A DNA stretch of 64,000 bases from Clavibacter michiganensis (GTDB lineage: Bacteria; Actinomycetota; Actinomycetes; Actinomycetales; Microbacteriaceae), in the NCBI RefSeq assembly GCF_002151125.1, contig NZ_MDJZ01000005.1:124001-188000 (forward strand), written 5' to 3'. A model generated the notes under the pieces. That model was not told where the DNA came from. It worked only from the letters and a program-made list of their open reading frames with translations, and did no database searches. Each line of letters opens with the position of its first letter. Within the stretch, counting starts at the first letter, position 1. Shown here in pieces: positions 15,427 through 23,945 of the stretch. A program made the translations under genes and the position numbers.

Positions 15427-15468
15427 GCCCTGTTCGGGCTCTCGACGAGCGGACGCGGGGTCATTCGG

Positions 15469-15885
15469 ATGAACGGTCTCGCCGCGGCGTCGCTCATCGT
15501 CGAGTTCCTCACGTGGATCGCCCTCGTCCCCGGCGTGCTGCTGTACGTCGCCGGCCTCTCCGTGCGCCTCCTCGGTCGACGCTGGTCCGCGACCGAGGGG
15601 CTCGTCGCGGACGCGCCCGCTGTCGACGGCGCTGCACCCGCCCGCGTCCTCCGCTGGTTCGACGGCGACGGCGACGTGCACGAGGCGCCGGCCGACACCC
15701 CGGAGATCCGCGACCTCTCGGCCGGATCCGACGTGCGGGTCTGGTTCTCGCCCCGCTCCCCGTGGCGGGTCCGCACGCACGCGCCCGAGCTCGACGGCCG
15801 CGCGCTCCGCGTGACCGGGCTCGTGCTCATCGGCATCGGGGCGCTGGCCGCGGTCGTGGGCATCGCGCTGCTCTTCCTCGAGTAG
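15469..15885 (+). CDS. Small two-helix membrane protein (DUF3592-like)
   Basis: A 138-residue protein with one hydrophobic segment at about 10-37, a soluble beta-rich middle (VLRWFDGDGDVHEAP, VWFSPRSPWRVR), and a second membrane helix at 110-137 ending in LLFLE. The arrangement resembles DUF3592 proteins, whose function is unknown. It follows the metallo-hydrolase by 42 bases and may share its transcript. Confidence 0.75.
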   Translation: MNGLAAASLIVEFLTWIALVPGVLLYVAGLSVRLLGRRWSATEGLVADAPAVDGAAPARVLRWFDGDGDVHEAPADTPEIRDLSAGSDVRVWFSPRSPWRVRTHAPELDGRALRVTGLVLIGIGALAAVVGIALLFLE

Positions 15886-15959
15886 CCGCGCGAGAGGCGC
15901 GCGGGTGCGGCCGGCCCCTGGGGATCCGCCTGCATGGTCCGGAACGCTCCATGCACCCG

Positions 15960-15967
15960 TATAGACT
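15960..15967 (+). promoter_or_regulatory. Likely -10 element for the terC riboswitch transcript
   Basis: TATAGACT lies about 10-15 bases before the riboswitch 5' stem. It is the only AT-rich hexamer in this GC-rich region and matches the TATAAT-type -10 of housekeeping sigma factors. The -35 region is not obvious. Confidence 0.45.
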
Positions 15968-15973
15968 CGTGTC

Positions 15974-16130
15974 TCGAAGGGGAGTACTCCCGTCCGGCGG
16001 TCGTGTCGTCAATACGGTCGGACCACTCCGACCCGTGCGACCGGTTCCGCGAGCAGCAGCTCGCGGGGTGGAGGAGACCTTCAGTACCCCACCGGACCCG
16101 TCGAGGTCCGAGTACTGGAGAACCCTCGAA
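15974..16130 (+). ncRNA. yybP-ykoY riboswitch (Mn2+-sensing) upstream of terC
   Basis: The leader of terC carries the two conserved internal-loop strings of the yybP-ykoY class: GGGGAGTA (15979-15986) and GAGACCTTCAG (16074-16084). P1 pairs GAAGG (15976-15980) with CCTTC (16078-16082), closing an aptamer of about 110 bases with two GC-rich arms between. After it come a CGGACC/GGTCCG hairpin (16093-16110) and the GGAG ribosome site (16117-16120), which could act as expression platform. The class binds Mn2+ and often controls TerC/Alx-type Mn exporters, consistent with the gene here. Confidence 0.85.
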
Positions 16131-17228
16131 ATGGATGTCCCCTTCTGGCTCTGGGCCGCGACCCTCGCGGCCGTCCTCGGCCTGCTGGTCTTCGACTTCT
16201 ACGCGCACGTCCGCCACGCGCACGAGCCCACGATCAAGGAGTCGGCCACCTGGTCGGTCGTCTACATCGTCATCGCGCTGATCTTCGGCGTCGGCGTCGG
16301 CGTCTTCTCGAACTGGACCTTCGGCGGCGAGTACTTCGCCGGCTACGTGACGGAGAAGGCGCTGAGCGTCGACAACCTCTTCGTCTTCCTCATCATCATG
16401 TCGAGCTTCGCCGTGCCGCGGGCCTTCCAGCAGAAGGTGCTGCTCGTCGGCATCGCCATCGCGCTCGTGATGCGCGGCATCTTCATCGCGATGGGCTCCG
16501 CGATCATCGACAACTTCTCCTGGGTCTTCTACCTCTTCGGCGCCCTGCTGCTCGTCATGGCCTACAAGCAGATGAAGGAGACGCACGACGAGGACGAGTC
16601 CGACTCGAAGCTCATCCGCACGCTCCGCCGCTTCATCCCGACCTCGGACCACTACGACGGCGACAAGCTGACGACCCGCGTCGACGGCAAGCGCCTCTTC
16701 ACCCCGATGTTCCTGGTGATGCTCGCCATCGGCCTCACCGACGTGCTGTTCGCCCTCGACTCGATCCCCGCGATCTTCGGCCTGACGCAGGAGGCGTACA
16801 TCGTCTTCACCGCCAACGCCTTCGCGCTGCTCGGCCTCCGCCAGCTGTACTTCCTGATCTCCGGCCTCCTCGAGCGTCTCGTCTACCTCTCGCAGGGCCT
16901 CGCGGTCATCCTCGGCTTCATCGCCGTGAAGCTCGTGCTGCACGCCATGCACGTCAACGAGGTGCCCTTCATCAACGGCGGCGAGCCGATGCTGTGGGCC
17001 CCCGAGATCCCGATCTGGTTCTCGCTGTCGTTCATCCTCCTCACCATCACGGTGGCGACCGTCGCGAGCCTCGCGAAGACGAAGCGCGACGGCACCGCTG
17101 TCGAGGGGACGGACTCCGCCGCCTCCGTCGAGGGCGAGAAGGCGCCGGCCGACGCGGACGACGACGCGGCCCGCGGCTCCGGCCGCAGCGTGGGCGAGAC
17201 CCGCGACGCGGACGCCCCGCGCCGCTAG
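16131..17228 (+). CDS. TerC-family integral membrane protein (probable Mn2+ exporter)
   Basis: A 365-residue polytopic protein with about eight to nine membrane helices. TerC hallmarks are present: EKALSVDNLFVFLII (charged metal-site helix) and LFALDSIPAIFGL in the second half. The tail of about 50 residues is acidic and cytosolic. TerC/Alx proteins are now associated with Mn2+ export and with metalation of exported proteins. ATG 16131 has GGAG ten bases upstream. It is under the riboswitch described above, so expression should rise with Mn2+. A strong hairpin follows the stop. Confidence 0.92.
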   Translation: MDVPFWLWAATLAAVLGLLVFDFYAHVRHAHEPTIKESATWSVVYIVIALIFGVGVGVFSNWTFGGEYFAGYVTEKALSVDNLFVFLIIMSSFAVPRAFQQKVLLVGIAIALVMRGIFIAMGSAIIDNFSWVFYLFGALLLVMAYKQMKETHDEDESDSKLIRTLRRFIPTSDHYDGDKLTTRVDGKRLFTPMFLVMLAIGLTDVLFALDSIPAIFGLTQEAYIVFTANAFALLGLRQLYFLISGLLERLVYLSQGLAVILGFIAVKLVLHAMHVNEVPFINGGEPMLWAPEIPIWFSLSFILLTITVATVASLAKTKRDGTAVEGTDSAASVEGEKAPADADDDAARGSGRSVGETRDADAPRR

Positions 17229-17246
17229 CCCTCCCCCGCACCACCA

Positions 17247-17280
17247 CGACGCCCGCTCCCGGATCCGGGGGCGGGCGTCG
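17247..17280 (+). terminator. Terminator after terC
   Basis: A near-perfect palindrome CGACGCCCGC-T-CCCG-GATC-CGGG-G-GCGGGCGTCG, about 15 paired bases with one T-G wobble, 18 bases after the terC stop. Confidence 0.75.
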
Positions 17281-17343
17281 TCGCGCGCCGCCGTCGCACA
17301 CTTCCGTGCGGGCCGGCGGAGGTGCCCGGCGTACGGTCGGAGC

Positions 17344-18354
17344 ATGGAATTCAGATACCTCGGCAACTCCGGCTTCAAGATCTCCGAGATCACCTACGGC
17401 AACTGGCTCACCCACGGATCGCAGGTCGAGAACGACACCGCGACCGCGTGCGTGAAGGCCGCGCTCGAGGCGGGGATCACCACCTTCGACACCGCGGACG
17501 TGTACGCCAACACCAAGGCGGAGACCGTGCTCGGCGAGGCGCTCAAGGACGAGCGACGTGCCTCGATCGAGATCTTCACCAAGGTCTTCGGGCCCACGGG
17601 CCCCAAGGGCCACAACGACACCGGCCTGTCGCGCAAGCACATCATGGACTCGGTCGAGGGCTCGCTCCAGCGCCTGCAGACCGACTACATCGACCTCTAC
17701 CAGGCGCACCGCTTCGACTACGAGACGCCCCTCGAGGAGACGATGCAGGCGTTCGCCGACGTCGTCCGCCAGGGCAAGGCGCTCTACATCGGCGTGAGCG
17801 AGTGGACGAGCGAGCAGCTGCGCGCCGGCCACGAGCTGGCCGAGCAGCTGGGCTTCCAGCTGATCTCGAACCAGCCGCAGTACTCGGCCCTCTGGCGCGT
17901 CATCGAGGAGGAGGTCGTGCCGACCTCGAAGGAGCTGGGCATCTCGCAGATCGTCTGGTCCCCCATCGCGCAGGGCGTGCTGACGGGCAAGTACAAGCCC
18001 GGCCAGGACCTGCCGTCCGGATCCCGTGCGACCGACGACAAGGGCGGCGCGGACATGATCAAGCGCTTCATGAACGACGACACCCTGCAGCGCGTGCAGG
18101 ACCTCCAGCCCGTCGCCGACGAGCTCGACCTGTCGCTCGCGCAGCTCGCCGTCGCGTGGGTGCTGCAGAACGAGAACGTGGCGTCCGCGATCATCGGCGC
18201 CTCGCGTCCCGAGCAGGTGCACGAGAACGTGAAGGCGTCCGGCGTGAAGATCCCGGCCGAGCTCCTCACGCGCATCGACGACGCCCTCGGTGACATCGTC
18301 GAGAAGGACCCGCGCAAGACCGAGGACAGCTCGCCGAAGACCCGCGAGGCGTGA
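17344..18354 (+). CDS. Aldo/keto reductase, tandem copy 1
   Basis: A 336-residue NADPH-dependent aldo/keto reductase of the Kv-beta/YghZ group. Catalytic tetrad residues can be placed: Asp in FDTADVY, Tyr in VYANT, Lys in FTKVF, and His in YQAHRFDY. The NADPH site near the C-terminus is ASAIIGASRPEQV. It acts on aldehydes such as methylglyoxal or glyceraldehyde phosphate in this group; the substrate here is unknown. The second copy, 136 bases downstream, differs at about 45 positions by eye (roughly 87 percent identity). The terminator that follows is also duplicated. Confidence 0.92.
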   Translation: MEFRYLGNSGFKISEITYGNWLTHGSQVENDTATACVKAALEAGITTFDTADVYANTKAETVLGEALKDERRASIEIFTKVFGPTGPKGHNDTGLSRKHIMDSVEGSLQRLQTDYIDLYQAHRFDYETPLEETMQAFADVVRQGKALYIGVSEWTSEQLRAGHELAEQLGFQLISNQPQYSALWRVIEEEVVPTSKELGISQIVWSPIAQGVLTGKYKPGQDLPSGSRATDDKGGADMIKRFMNDDTLQRVQDLQPVADELDLSLAQLAVAWVLQNENVASAIIGASRPEQVHENVKASGVKIPAELLTRIDDALGDIVEKDPRKTEDSSPKTREA

Positions 18355-18379
18355 TCCGCAGGGTCCGCTGACCGCACCC

Positions 18380-18416
18380 GACGGCCCCGCTCGAGCACCG
18401 CTCGGGCGGGGCCGTC
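18380..18416 (+). terminator. Terminator after aldo/keto reductase copy 1
   Basis: GACGGCCCCGC-T-CGAGC-ACC-GCTCG-G-GCGGGGCCGTC, about 17 paired bases. It shares its sequence with the hairpin after copy 2. Confidence 0.78.
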
Positions 18417-18490
18417 CGTGCACCCGCCGTCCTCCTCGTGGACAGCTCGCGTGCCGTCGCCGTCCAGCGCTCGCGGCGTAGGCTCGGAGG

Positions 18491-19501
18491 ATGGAATTCC
18501 GCTACCTAGGCAACTCAGGCTTCAAGATCTCCGAGATCACGTACGGCAACTGGCTGACCCACGGGTCGCAGGTCGAGAACGACACCGCCACGCAGTGCGT
18601 GCAGGCGGCCCTCGAGGCCGGCATCACCACGTTCGACACCGCGGACGGCTACGCGAACACCGTCGCCGAGAAGGTCCTCGGTGACGCGCTCAAGGGCGAG
18701 AACCGCGACGGGCTCGAGATCTTCACGAAGGTCTACTTCCCGACCGGCGCCAAGGGCCACAACGACACCGGCCTCTCGCGCAAGCACATCATGGCGTCGA
18801 TCGACGGCTCGCTCGAGCGCCTCCAGACCGACCACGTGGATCTGTACCAGGCCCACCGCTACGACTACGAGACCCCGCTCGAGGAGACGATGCAGGCCTT
18901 CGCCGACGTCGTCCGCCAGGGCAAGGCGCTCTACATCGGCGTCAGCGAGTGGACCCCGGAGCAGCTCCGCGAGGCGCACGGCCTCTCCCGCGAGCTCGGC
19001 TTCCAGCTCATCTCGAACCAGCCGCAGTACTCGGCCCTCTGGCGCGTCATCGAGGAGGAGGTCGTCCCGACGTCCGCCGAGCTCGGCATCTCGCAGATCG
19101 TCTGGTCCCCCATCGCGCAGGGCGTCCTCACCGGCAAGTACAAGCCCGGCCAGGACCTGCCGCAGGGCTCGCGCGCCACGGACGACAAGGGCGGCGCCGA
19201 CATGATCAAGCGCTACATGAACGACGACACGCTGACCCGCGTGCAGGAGCTGCAGCCGGTGGCCGACGAGCTCAACCTGTCGCTGGCCCAGCTCGCCGTC
19301 GCCTGGGTGCTCCAGAACGAGAACGTCGCCTCGGCGATCATCGGCGCCTCGCGTCCCGAGCAGGTCCACGAGAACGTCAAGGCGTCCGGCGTGAAGATCC
19401 CCGCGGAGCTCCTCACCCGCATCGACGACGCCCTGGGTGACGTCGTGGAGAAGGACCCGTCGAAGACGAGCGACAGCTCGCCGAAGGGGCGCCTCGCCTG
19501 A
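18491..19501 (+). CDS. Aldo/keto reductase, tandem copy 2
   Basis: Same length (336) and family as copy 1, with the tetrad Asp/Tyr/Lys/His kept (FDTADGY, GYANT, FTKVY, QAHRYDY). Most differences cluster at residues 40-80 and 155-170, around the cofactor entrance and a surface helix; the core strand blocks such as TPLEETMQAFADVVRQGKALYIG are identical. It has its own start region and a terminator, so it can be expressed independently. The differences suggest diverged substrate range rather than a very recent copy. Confidence 0.92.
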   Translation: MEFRYLGNSGFKISEITYGNWLTHGSQVENDTATQCVQAALEAGITTFDTADGYANTVAEKVLGDALKGENRDGLEIFTKVYFPTGAKGHNDTGLSRKHIMASIDGSLERLQTDHVDLYQAHRYDYETPLEETMQAFADVVRQGKALYIGVSEWTPEQLREAHGLSRELGFQLISNQPQYSALWRVIEEEVVPTSAELGISQIVWSPIAQGVLTGKYKPGQDLPQGSRATDDKGGADMIKRYMNDDTLTRVQELQPVADELNLSLAQLAVAWVLQNENVASAIIGASRPEQVHENVKASGVKIPAELLTRIDDALGDVVEKDPSKTSDSSPKGRLA

Positions 19502-19517
19502 TCCGCACCACTGAACA

Positions 19518-19563
19518 CGACGACGGCCCCGCTCGAGCAGATGCCCGGGCGGGGCCGTCGTCG
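19518..19563. terminator. Terminator after aldo/keto reductase copy 2
   Basis: CGACGACGGCCCCGC pairs with GCGGGGCCGTCGTCG (15 bases) around TCGAGCAGATGCCCGG. It separates copy 2 from the convergent GIY-YIG gene and may work both ways. Its core matches the hairpin after copy 1. Confidence 0.78.
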
Positions 19564-19583
19564 TTCCCAGGAAGGCGCGATTC

Positions 19584-20396
19584 CTAATTCCGGTTGAGCC
19601 CGTGCGGCCGTGTATCGAGCGCAATCTTGAAGTGACTCTCCGCAGCGTCGATCACGGTCGTCGGCGTGGAGGGGTCGAACACGCGCAGGAGCGAGTACCG
19701 GAAGCTAGCCGGATCCAGACCGCGCAGCTCAACGTTCCCCCCGTGCCCGTTCACCGCGTACACGTGCCACCGCTGACGGATGTTCTCGGCGCCGTCCGCT
19801 TTCCCCACGTACTGGCGACCGTCGCGGGTATCGGTGATGAGGTAGATGCCCACCACGGAGGCGAGCGCTGTCCGCCAGGACGCGTAGCGATGCTCCTGCA
19901 TGACCGCCTGCAGCTGCGCGTAGTCGACGACGAGTCGATCGAATCCAGGGAATGGCACCGGCTGGGCGTCCTCGATCCCGACGACCGGGTACGTCGCTGC
20001 CGTGAGTGCCCGCATCCACCACGAACGAGGAGATCGCCAGCCGATCACGAGCCGCTCGCGGAGGTCCGCCATGTGGTCGGAGACGACGACGTCGAACATC
20101 CGGAGGGTGCCGTCATCGGAGATCTCGCCCCGGTTCTCCACGACCGCCCAGAACCGCGCGCGATCGCCGCCCTCGCGGATGAACACGACCCAGAATCGCG
20201 GCGGTGTCCGCGGGAAACGTTGCACGTCCGACGACTGCGACCGGGTGTATTCGAGGACCTCGGCGTCCGTCGAGTCGGCGTGTACGCCCTTGAGCCCGCT
20301 GTCCTCGTGTTCACGGACGTAGGCGTGTCTGATCACCAGTGCATCCGGGATGTGGATTCCCGCGTCGAGCATGATCGGGCCGAGCGTCAACGCCAT
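19584..20396 (-). CDS. GIY-YIG nuclease-domain protein with unknown N-terminal domain
   Basis: 270 residues. The C-terminal third is a GIY-YIG nuclease: GIYLI at 183-187, RQYVGKA at 194-200 (the YVG is the YIG equivalent), an Arg in ENIRQRW at about 206-211, and the metal Glu in AAESHFK at about 249. The first 170 residues (RHAYVREHED, FWVVFIREGG, FPGFDRLVVDYAQLQAV) form a domain I know only as a recurrent uncharacterised partner of this nuclease type. The gene is visibly lower in GC than its neighbours and sits beside tRNA-Gln, suggesting horizontal gain. A defence or DNA-processing role is possible but unproven. Confidence 0.8.
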   Translation of the reverse strand: MALTLGPIMLDAGIHIPDALVIRHAYVREHEDSGLKGVHADSTDAEVLEYTRSQSSDVQRFPRTPPRFWVVFIREGGDRARFWAVVENRGEISDDGTLRMFDVVVSDHMADLRERLVIGWRSPRSWWMRALTAATYPVVGIEDAQPVPFPGFDRLVVDYAQLQAVMQEHRYASWRTALASVVGIYLITDTRDGRQYVGKADGAENIRQRWHVYAVNGHGGNVELRGLDPASFRYSLLRVFDPSTPTTVIDAAESHFKIALDTRPHGLNRN

Positions 20397-20482
20397 GTGA
20401 GGTCCTCGAGTCGGGTCGTCCGTCGAGTCCAGGAGGACGACCAGAGGCGCAGGTCATGCGCGCTGGCGGACGGGCGCAGGGG

Positions 20483-20511
20483 AAAAAGGAAAAGGCCCGG
20501 AGAACCGGGCC
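20483..20511 (-). terminator. Rho-independent terminator after tRNA-Gln
   Basis: On the minus strand GGCCCGG-TTCT-CCGGGCC (20494-20511) is followed by TTTTCCTTTTT (20483-20493). It is one of the few hairpins in this window with a classic T-tract. Confidence 0.88.
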
Positions 20512-20534
20512 TGTTATTTCCTGCTGTTTCAGTG

Positions 20535-20606
20535 CTGGGGTACCTGGACTCGAACCAAGAACAAAAGAATCAGAATCTTCCGTGTTGCCAATTACACCAT
20601 ACCCCA
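20535..20606 (-). tRNA. tRNA-Gln (anticodon CTG)
   Basis: A 72-base cloverleaf on the minus strand: acceptor TGGGGTA with TACCCCA, discriminator G; D-arm GTGTAATTGGCAACAC; anticodon stem GAAGA/TCTTT with loop TTCTGAT (anticodon CTG); T-arm CTTGG-TTCGAGT-CCAGG. No CCA is encoded. The rho-independent terminator at 20483-20511 follows, then the GIY-YIG gene. Confidence 0.95.
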
Positions 20607-20697
20607 AGGCCCCGATGCGCGATCGGGCCTCGTCGAGTGTAGCCCATCGGCCGGATCCGCGCCAAACCGGCGGGCGCCCGGCGGGCCGCGAGACGCG

Positions 20698-21648
20698 TCA
20701 GATCACGGGCAGCAGGTCGCGGTTGATCGCGCTGGCCGCACGCGCTCCGAAGCCGGCCGCGATGATCAGCTGCTGCGGGCCCGGCTGCGAGCTGTCGCCC
20801 GCCGCGTAGACGCCCTGGTGCGACGTGCGGCCCTCGGCGTTGACGGCGATGTGGCCGTCGTCGTCGGTGTCGAGGTCGAGCCCCGAGAGGAAGTCGAGCG
20901 CGGTCGAGTAGCGGGGGCGCACGAAGCCGCCCGAGCGCGGGACGACGGAGCCGTCCTGCATCCGGATGCCGGTGACGACCGCACGCTCGCCCTCGATGTC
21001 GGCGACGGGCCGGCGGTCGACGCGGATCCCGAGGGACGCGAGCCCGCGCTCCCCCGCCTCGTCGATCTCCGCGACGCCGTTGGTGAACACGATGATGTCG
21101 CGCGACCACTGCGAGAGAAGCAGCGCGCGCTCCACGAGGTCGTCGGTCTCGCCGATGAGGAAGAGCGGCTCGTCGCGCTTCTCGTAGCCGTCGCACTCCA
21201 TGCAGCTGTGCACGGCGGTGCCGTAGTAGGCGCGGATGCTCGGCAGGTCCGGCAGCGTCTCCACGAGGCCCGTGGCGATGAGGATCCGGCGCGCGTGCAC
21301 CTCGCGGTCGGGCGCGCGACGCACGCCCTTCGCGCGGATCGTGAAGCCGCCCTCGGCGGGCTCCGCGGACTGCACGACGGCGAGCTGGAACTCGCCCTCG
21401 TCGTACGCCTCGACCTCGACCTGGCCGAGCTTGCGGAGCTCGAGCGGGGAGATCCCGTCGCGCGTGACGAAGCCGTGCGACATGAGCGTCGCGGCGTTCC
21501 GCGGACGGCTGCTGTCGAGCACGAGGGTGCGGCGACGGGCGCGCACGAGGTTCAGCGCGCCGGACAGGCCCGCGGGGCCGGCGCCGATGACGACGACGTC
21601 GTAGGAGCCGCCCGTCGCGGTGGATCCCGCGACACCGGCGTCAGGCAC
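20698..21648 (-). CDS. Thioredoxin-reductase-like FAD oxidoreductase with CMEC centre
   Basis: A 316-residue FAD/NAD(P)-binding protein of the TrxR/AhpF-like family. The FAD loop [15 protein letters not shown] is at about 18-32, the FAD C-terminal motif [14 protein letters not shown] near 282. The redox pair is C149-M-E-C152 ([10 protein letters not shown]), in place of the usual CATC or CPYC. The NADPH loop is degenerate ([13 protein letters not shown] rather than GxGxxA). It starts eight bases inside the end of gltX, so it is co-translated with it. It is probably not the housekeeping thioredoxin reductase; a partner with a special low-molecular thiol or ferredoxin is possible. Confidence 0.8.
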   Translation of the reverse strand: MPDAGVAGSTATGGSYDVVVIGAGPAGLSGALNLVRARRRTLVLDSSRPRNAATLMSHGFVTRDGISPLELRKLGQVEVEAYDEGEFQLAVVQSAEPAEGGFTIRAKGVRRAPDREVHARRILIATGLVETLPDLPSIRAYYGTAVHSCMECDGYEKRDEPLFLIGETDDLVERALLLSQWSRDIIVFTNGVAEIDEAGERGLASLGIRVDRRPVADIEGERAVVTGIRMQDGSVVPRSGGFVRPRYSTALDFLSGLDLDTDDDGHIAVNAEGRTSHQGVYAAGDSSQPGPQQLIIAAGFGARAASAINRDLLPVI

Positions 21649-23161
21649 CGAGCATCCCCGCGAGGCGGTCGAGGCGCGCGATGGTCTCGTCCTTGCCGAG
21701 CAGCACCATCGACTCGAACAGCGGCGGCGAGATCCGGCGCCCGGAGACGGCGACGCGCAGCGGTCCGTAGGCGAGGCGCGGCTTCATCCCCATGCCGGTG
21801 ATGAGCGTGTTCTGCAGCATCTCCTGCACCAGGTCGACGTCCCACTGCGTGTGCGGGACGCCGTCGAGCGCGCCGCGGCTGGCGGCGAGGACCCCGCCGG
21901 CGTCGTCCTTGAGCGCCTGGACGGCCGCGTCGTCGTAGGGCAGCGCGTCGGCCGTCGTGAAGAGGAACGACAGCAGATCCGGCGCCTCGCCCAGGAGCTG
22001 CATGCGCTCCTGCACGAGCGGCGCCGCGGCGTCGAGCATGCGCTTCTCGTCGTGCGTGAGCTCGGCGCCGACGACGTCCGCCGCCTGCAGGTACGGGACG
22101 AGGCGCTGGGCGAAGTCGTCGAGCGCGAGCAGGCGGATGTGGTCGCCGTTCAGCGACTCCGCCTTCTTGAGGTCGAAGCGCGCCGGCGCGGGCGTGACGT
22201 CGGCCACGTCGAACGCGGTGACCATCTCCATCCGCGAGAACACGTCGCGGTCGTGGGTGAGCGACCAGCCGAGGAGCGCCAGGTAGTTGATGAGGCCCTC
22301 GGGGATGAAGCCGCGGTCGCGGTGGTGGAACAGGTTCGACTCGGGGTCGCGCTTGGAGAGCTTCTTGTTGCCCTCCCCCATCACGTACGGCAGATGGCCG
22401 AAGCGCGGGATGGCGTCCGCCACTCCGATGTCGATGAGGGCGTGGTACAGCGCGATCTGCCGGGGCGTCGACGAGAGGAGGTCCTCGCCGCGGAGCACGT
22501 GAGTGATCCCCATGAGCGCGTCGTCCACGGGGTTCACCAGCGTGTAGAGCGGGGCGCCGTTGGGGCGCACGAGCACGAAGTCGGGGAACGACCCGGCGGG
22601 GAACGTGACCGTGCCGCGCACGAGGTCGTCGAACGAGAGGTCGGTGTCCGGCACGCGGAGGCGGAGCGCCGGCGAGCGGCCCTCGTCGCGGAACGCCTGG
22701 CGCGCCTCCTCGGTGAGGTCGCGCTCGAAGTTGTCGTAGCCCATCTTCGGGTCGCGGCCGGCGGCGCGGTTGCGGGCCTCGATCTCCTCGGCCGTCGCGT
22801 AGCTCTCGTAGAGGTGGCCCGACTCGGTGAGCCTGCGGATCACGTCGAGGTAGAGGTCGGTGCGCTGCGACTGGCGGTACGGCGCGTGCGGGCCGCCGAC
22901 GCCCTCGCCCTCGTCCCAGTCGATCTCCAGCCAGCGCAGCGCCTCGATGAGCTGCCCGTAGCTCTCCTCGCTGTCGCGCGCGGCGTCGGTGTCCTCGACG
23001 CGGAACACGAGCTTGCCGCCGGTGTGGCGCGCGTAGGCCCAGTTGAACAGGGCCGTGCGGATGAGCCCCACGTGCGGCGTCCCGGTCGGGGACGGGCAGA
23101 ACCGGACGCGGACGTCGGTGCCGGAAGCGGTGGTCACGGGGTGCGCGGTTGTCTCAGTCAT
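21641..23161 (-). CDS. gltX: Glutamyl-tRNA synthetase
   Basis: A 506-residue class I aminoacyl-tRNA synthetase charging tRNA-Glu. The HIGH signature appears as PHVGL ([19 protein letters not shown]) and the KMSKS signature as KLSKRD (about 228). The tRNA-binding helical C-terminal part is complete. The length is normal. It follows a lipoprotein gene by 13 bases and overlaps the TrxR-like gene, forming part of a long minus-strand cluster from leuB. In actinobacteria GltX often also misacylates tRNA-Gln for GatCAB. Confidence 0.97.
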   Translation of the reverse strand: MTETTAHPVTTASGTDVRVRFCPSPTGTPHVGLIRTALFNWAYARHTGGKLVFRVEDTDAARDSEESYGQLIEALRWLEIDWDEGEGVGGPHAPYRQSQRTDLYLDVIRRLTESGHLYESYATAEEIEARNRAAGRDPKMGYDNFERDLTEEARQAFRDEGRSPALRLRVPDTDLSFDDLVRGTVTFPAGSFPDFVLVRPNGAPLYTLVNPVDDALMGITHVLRGEDLLSSTPRQIALYHALIDIGVADAIPRFGHLPYVMGEGNKKLSKRDPESNLFHHRDRGFIPEGLINYLALLGWSLTHDRDVFSRMEMVTAFDVADVTPAPARFDLKKAESLNGDHIRLLALDDFAQRLVPYLQAADVVGAELTHDEKRMLDAAAPLVQERMQLLGEAPDLLSFLFTTADALPYDDAAVQALKDDAGGVLAASRGALDGVPHTQWDVDLVQEMLQNTLITGMGMKPRLAYGPLRVAVSGRRISPPLFESMVLLGKDETIARLDRLAGMLGA

Positions 23162-23174
23162 CCTGGATCCGATT

Positions 23175-23942
23175 CTAGGGCTCGGGCTGCGGCTCCCCGT
23201 CGGCCGCGGGCGCCCCGTCCGCGCAGTACGGCTCGAGCAGGTCCCACCTGTCGTACTGGTCGCCGGGCGGCACCCCGCACTCGAGGAGGACGGCGCCGCC
23301 GTACCGCATCGGATCGATCCCGGCGAGGGTGCCGGACGAGCGGAACGCGCCCTCGCAGCCGGTGACCGTGAAGCGCACGGACTGCGTCGCCCCGAGGTAG
23401 CCGATGACGTAGCGCGCGGCCCGATCGGCGACCGGGTCGAAGGAGACGAGCTGCAGGGAGCGCCCGAAGCGCGGCGGCACGATGTCCCGGTCCCGCAGGT
23501 CGCCGAGGAGGTACGACGCCCACGCCGGATCCGGCGTCAGCGGGTCGACGACCGTCGCGGATCCGTCCTCCGCCTCGTCGACCGCGAGGCCGACGGGCGG
23601 CACCAGCTCGGTGTCGGTGCGGGTCACGCTCTGCCGGGTGGAGCCGAGGCCGGGCTGCTCCCCCGGTCCGGGGACCCGCACCTGCATGACGCGGACGGCG
23701 AGGAGGTCGTCCGCAGCACCCGCCACGGGCTCCGACCAGTCGACGGCGAGGTCGGACGGCACGCAGCCCGCGGGCAGGTCGAGCGCCGGGGGCTCGTCCA
23801 CGACCGGGGTCGCCGTCGGGGAGCCGTCGGCGGGATCCGGCGTCTCGAGCCCGTAGTCGGACACGTCGTAGACGCAGCCCGCGAGCAGCGCGACCGCCGC
23901 GGCCGCCAGCGCGACGCGCGCCGGACGGCCGAGGCGGGTCAC
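23175..23942 (-). CDS. Putative lipoprotein of unknown function
   Basis: 255 residues. A basic start and hydrophobic stretch lead to the lipobox LLAGC (Cys near residue 22), so it should be lipid-anchored on the outer face of the membrane. A Thr/Pro-rich linker follows, then a globular part with four Cys that could form disulfides (AGCVPS, VTGCEG, LLECGV, EPYCAD). I recognise no family. It starts three bases after the FAH-family gene and ends 13 before gltX. Confidence 0.75.
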   Translation of the reverse strand: MTRLGRPARVALAAAAVALLAGCVYDVSDYGLETPDPADGSPTATPVVDEPPALDLPAGCVPSDLAVDWSEPVAGAADDLLAVRVMQVRVPGPGEQPGLGSTRQSVTRTDTELVPPVGLAVDEAEDGSATVVDPLTPDPAWASYLLGDLRDRDIVPPRFGRSLQLVSFDPVADRAARYVIGYLGATQSVRFTVTGCEGAFRSSGTLAGIDPMRYGGAVLLECGVPPGDQYDRWDLLEPYCADGAPAADGEPQPEP

Positions 23943-23945
23943 GGG

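Noticed and set aside
20397-20606. Attachment site or integrase at tRNA-Gln
   Set aside because: No duplicated tRNA 3' end, no integrase and no transposase was found; only composition suggests transfer.
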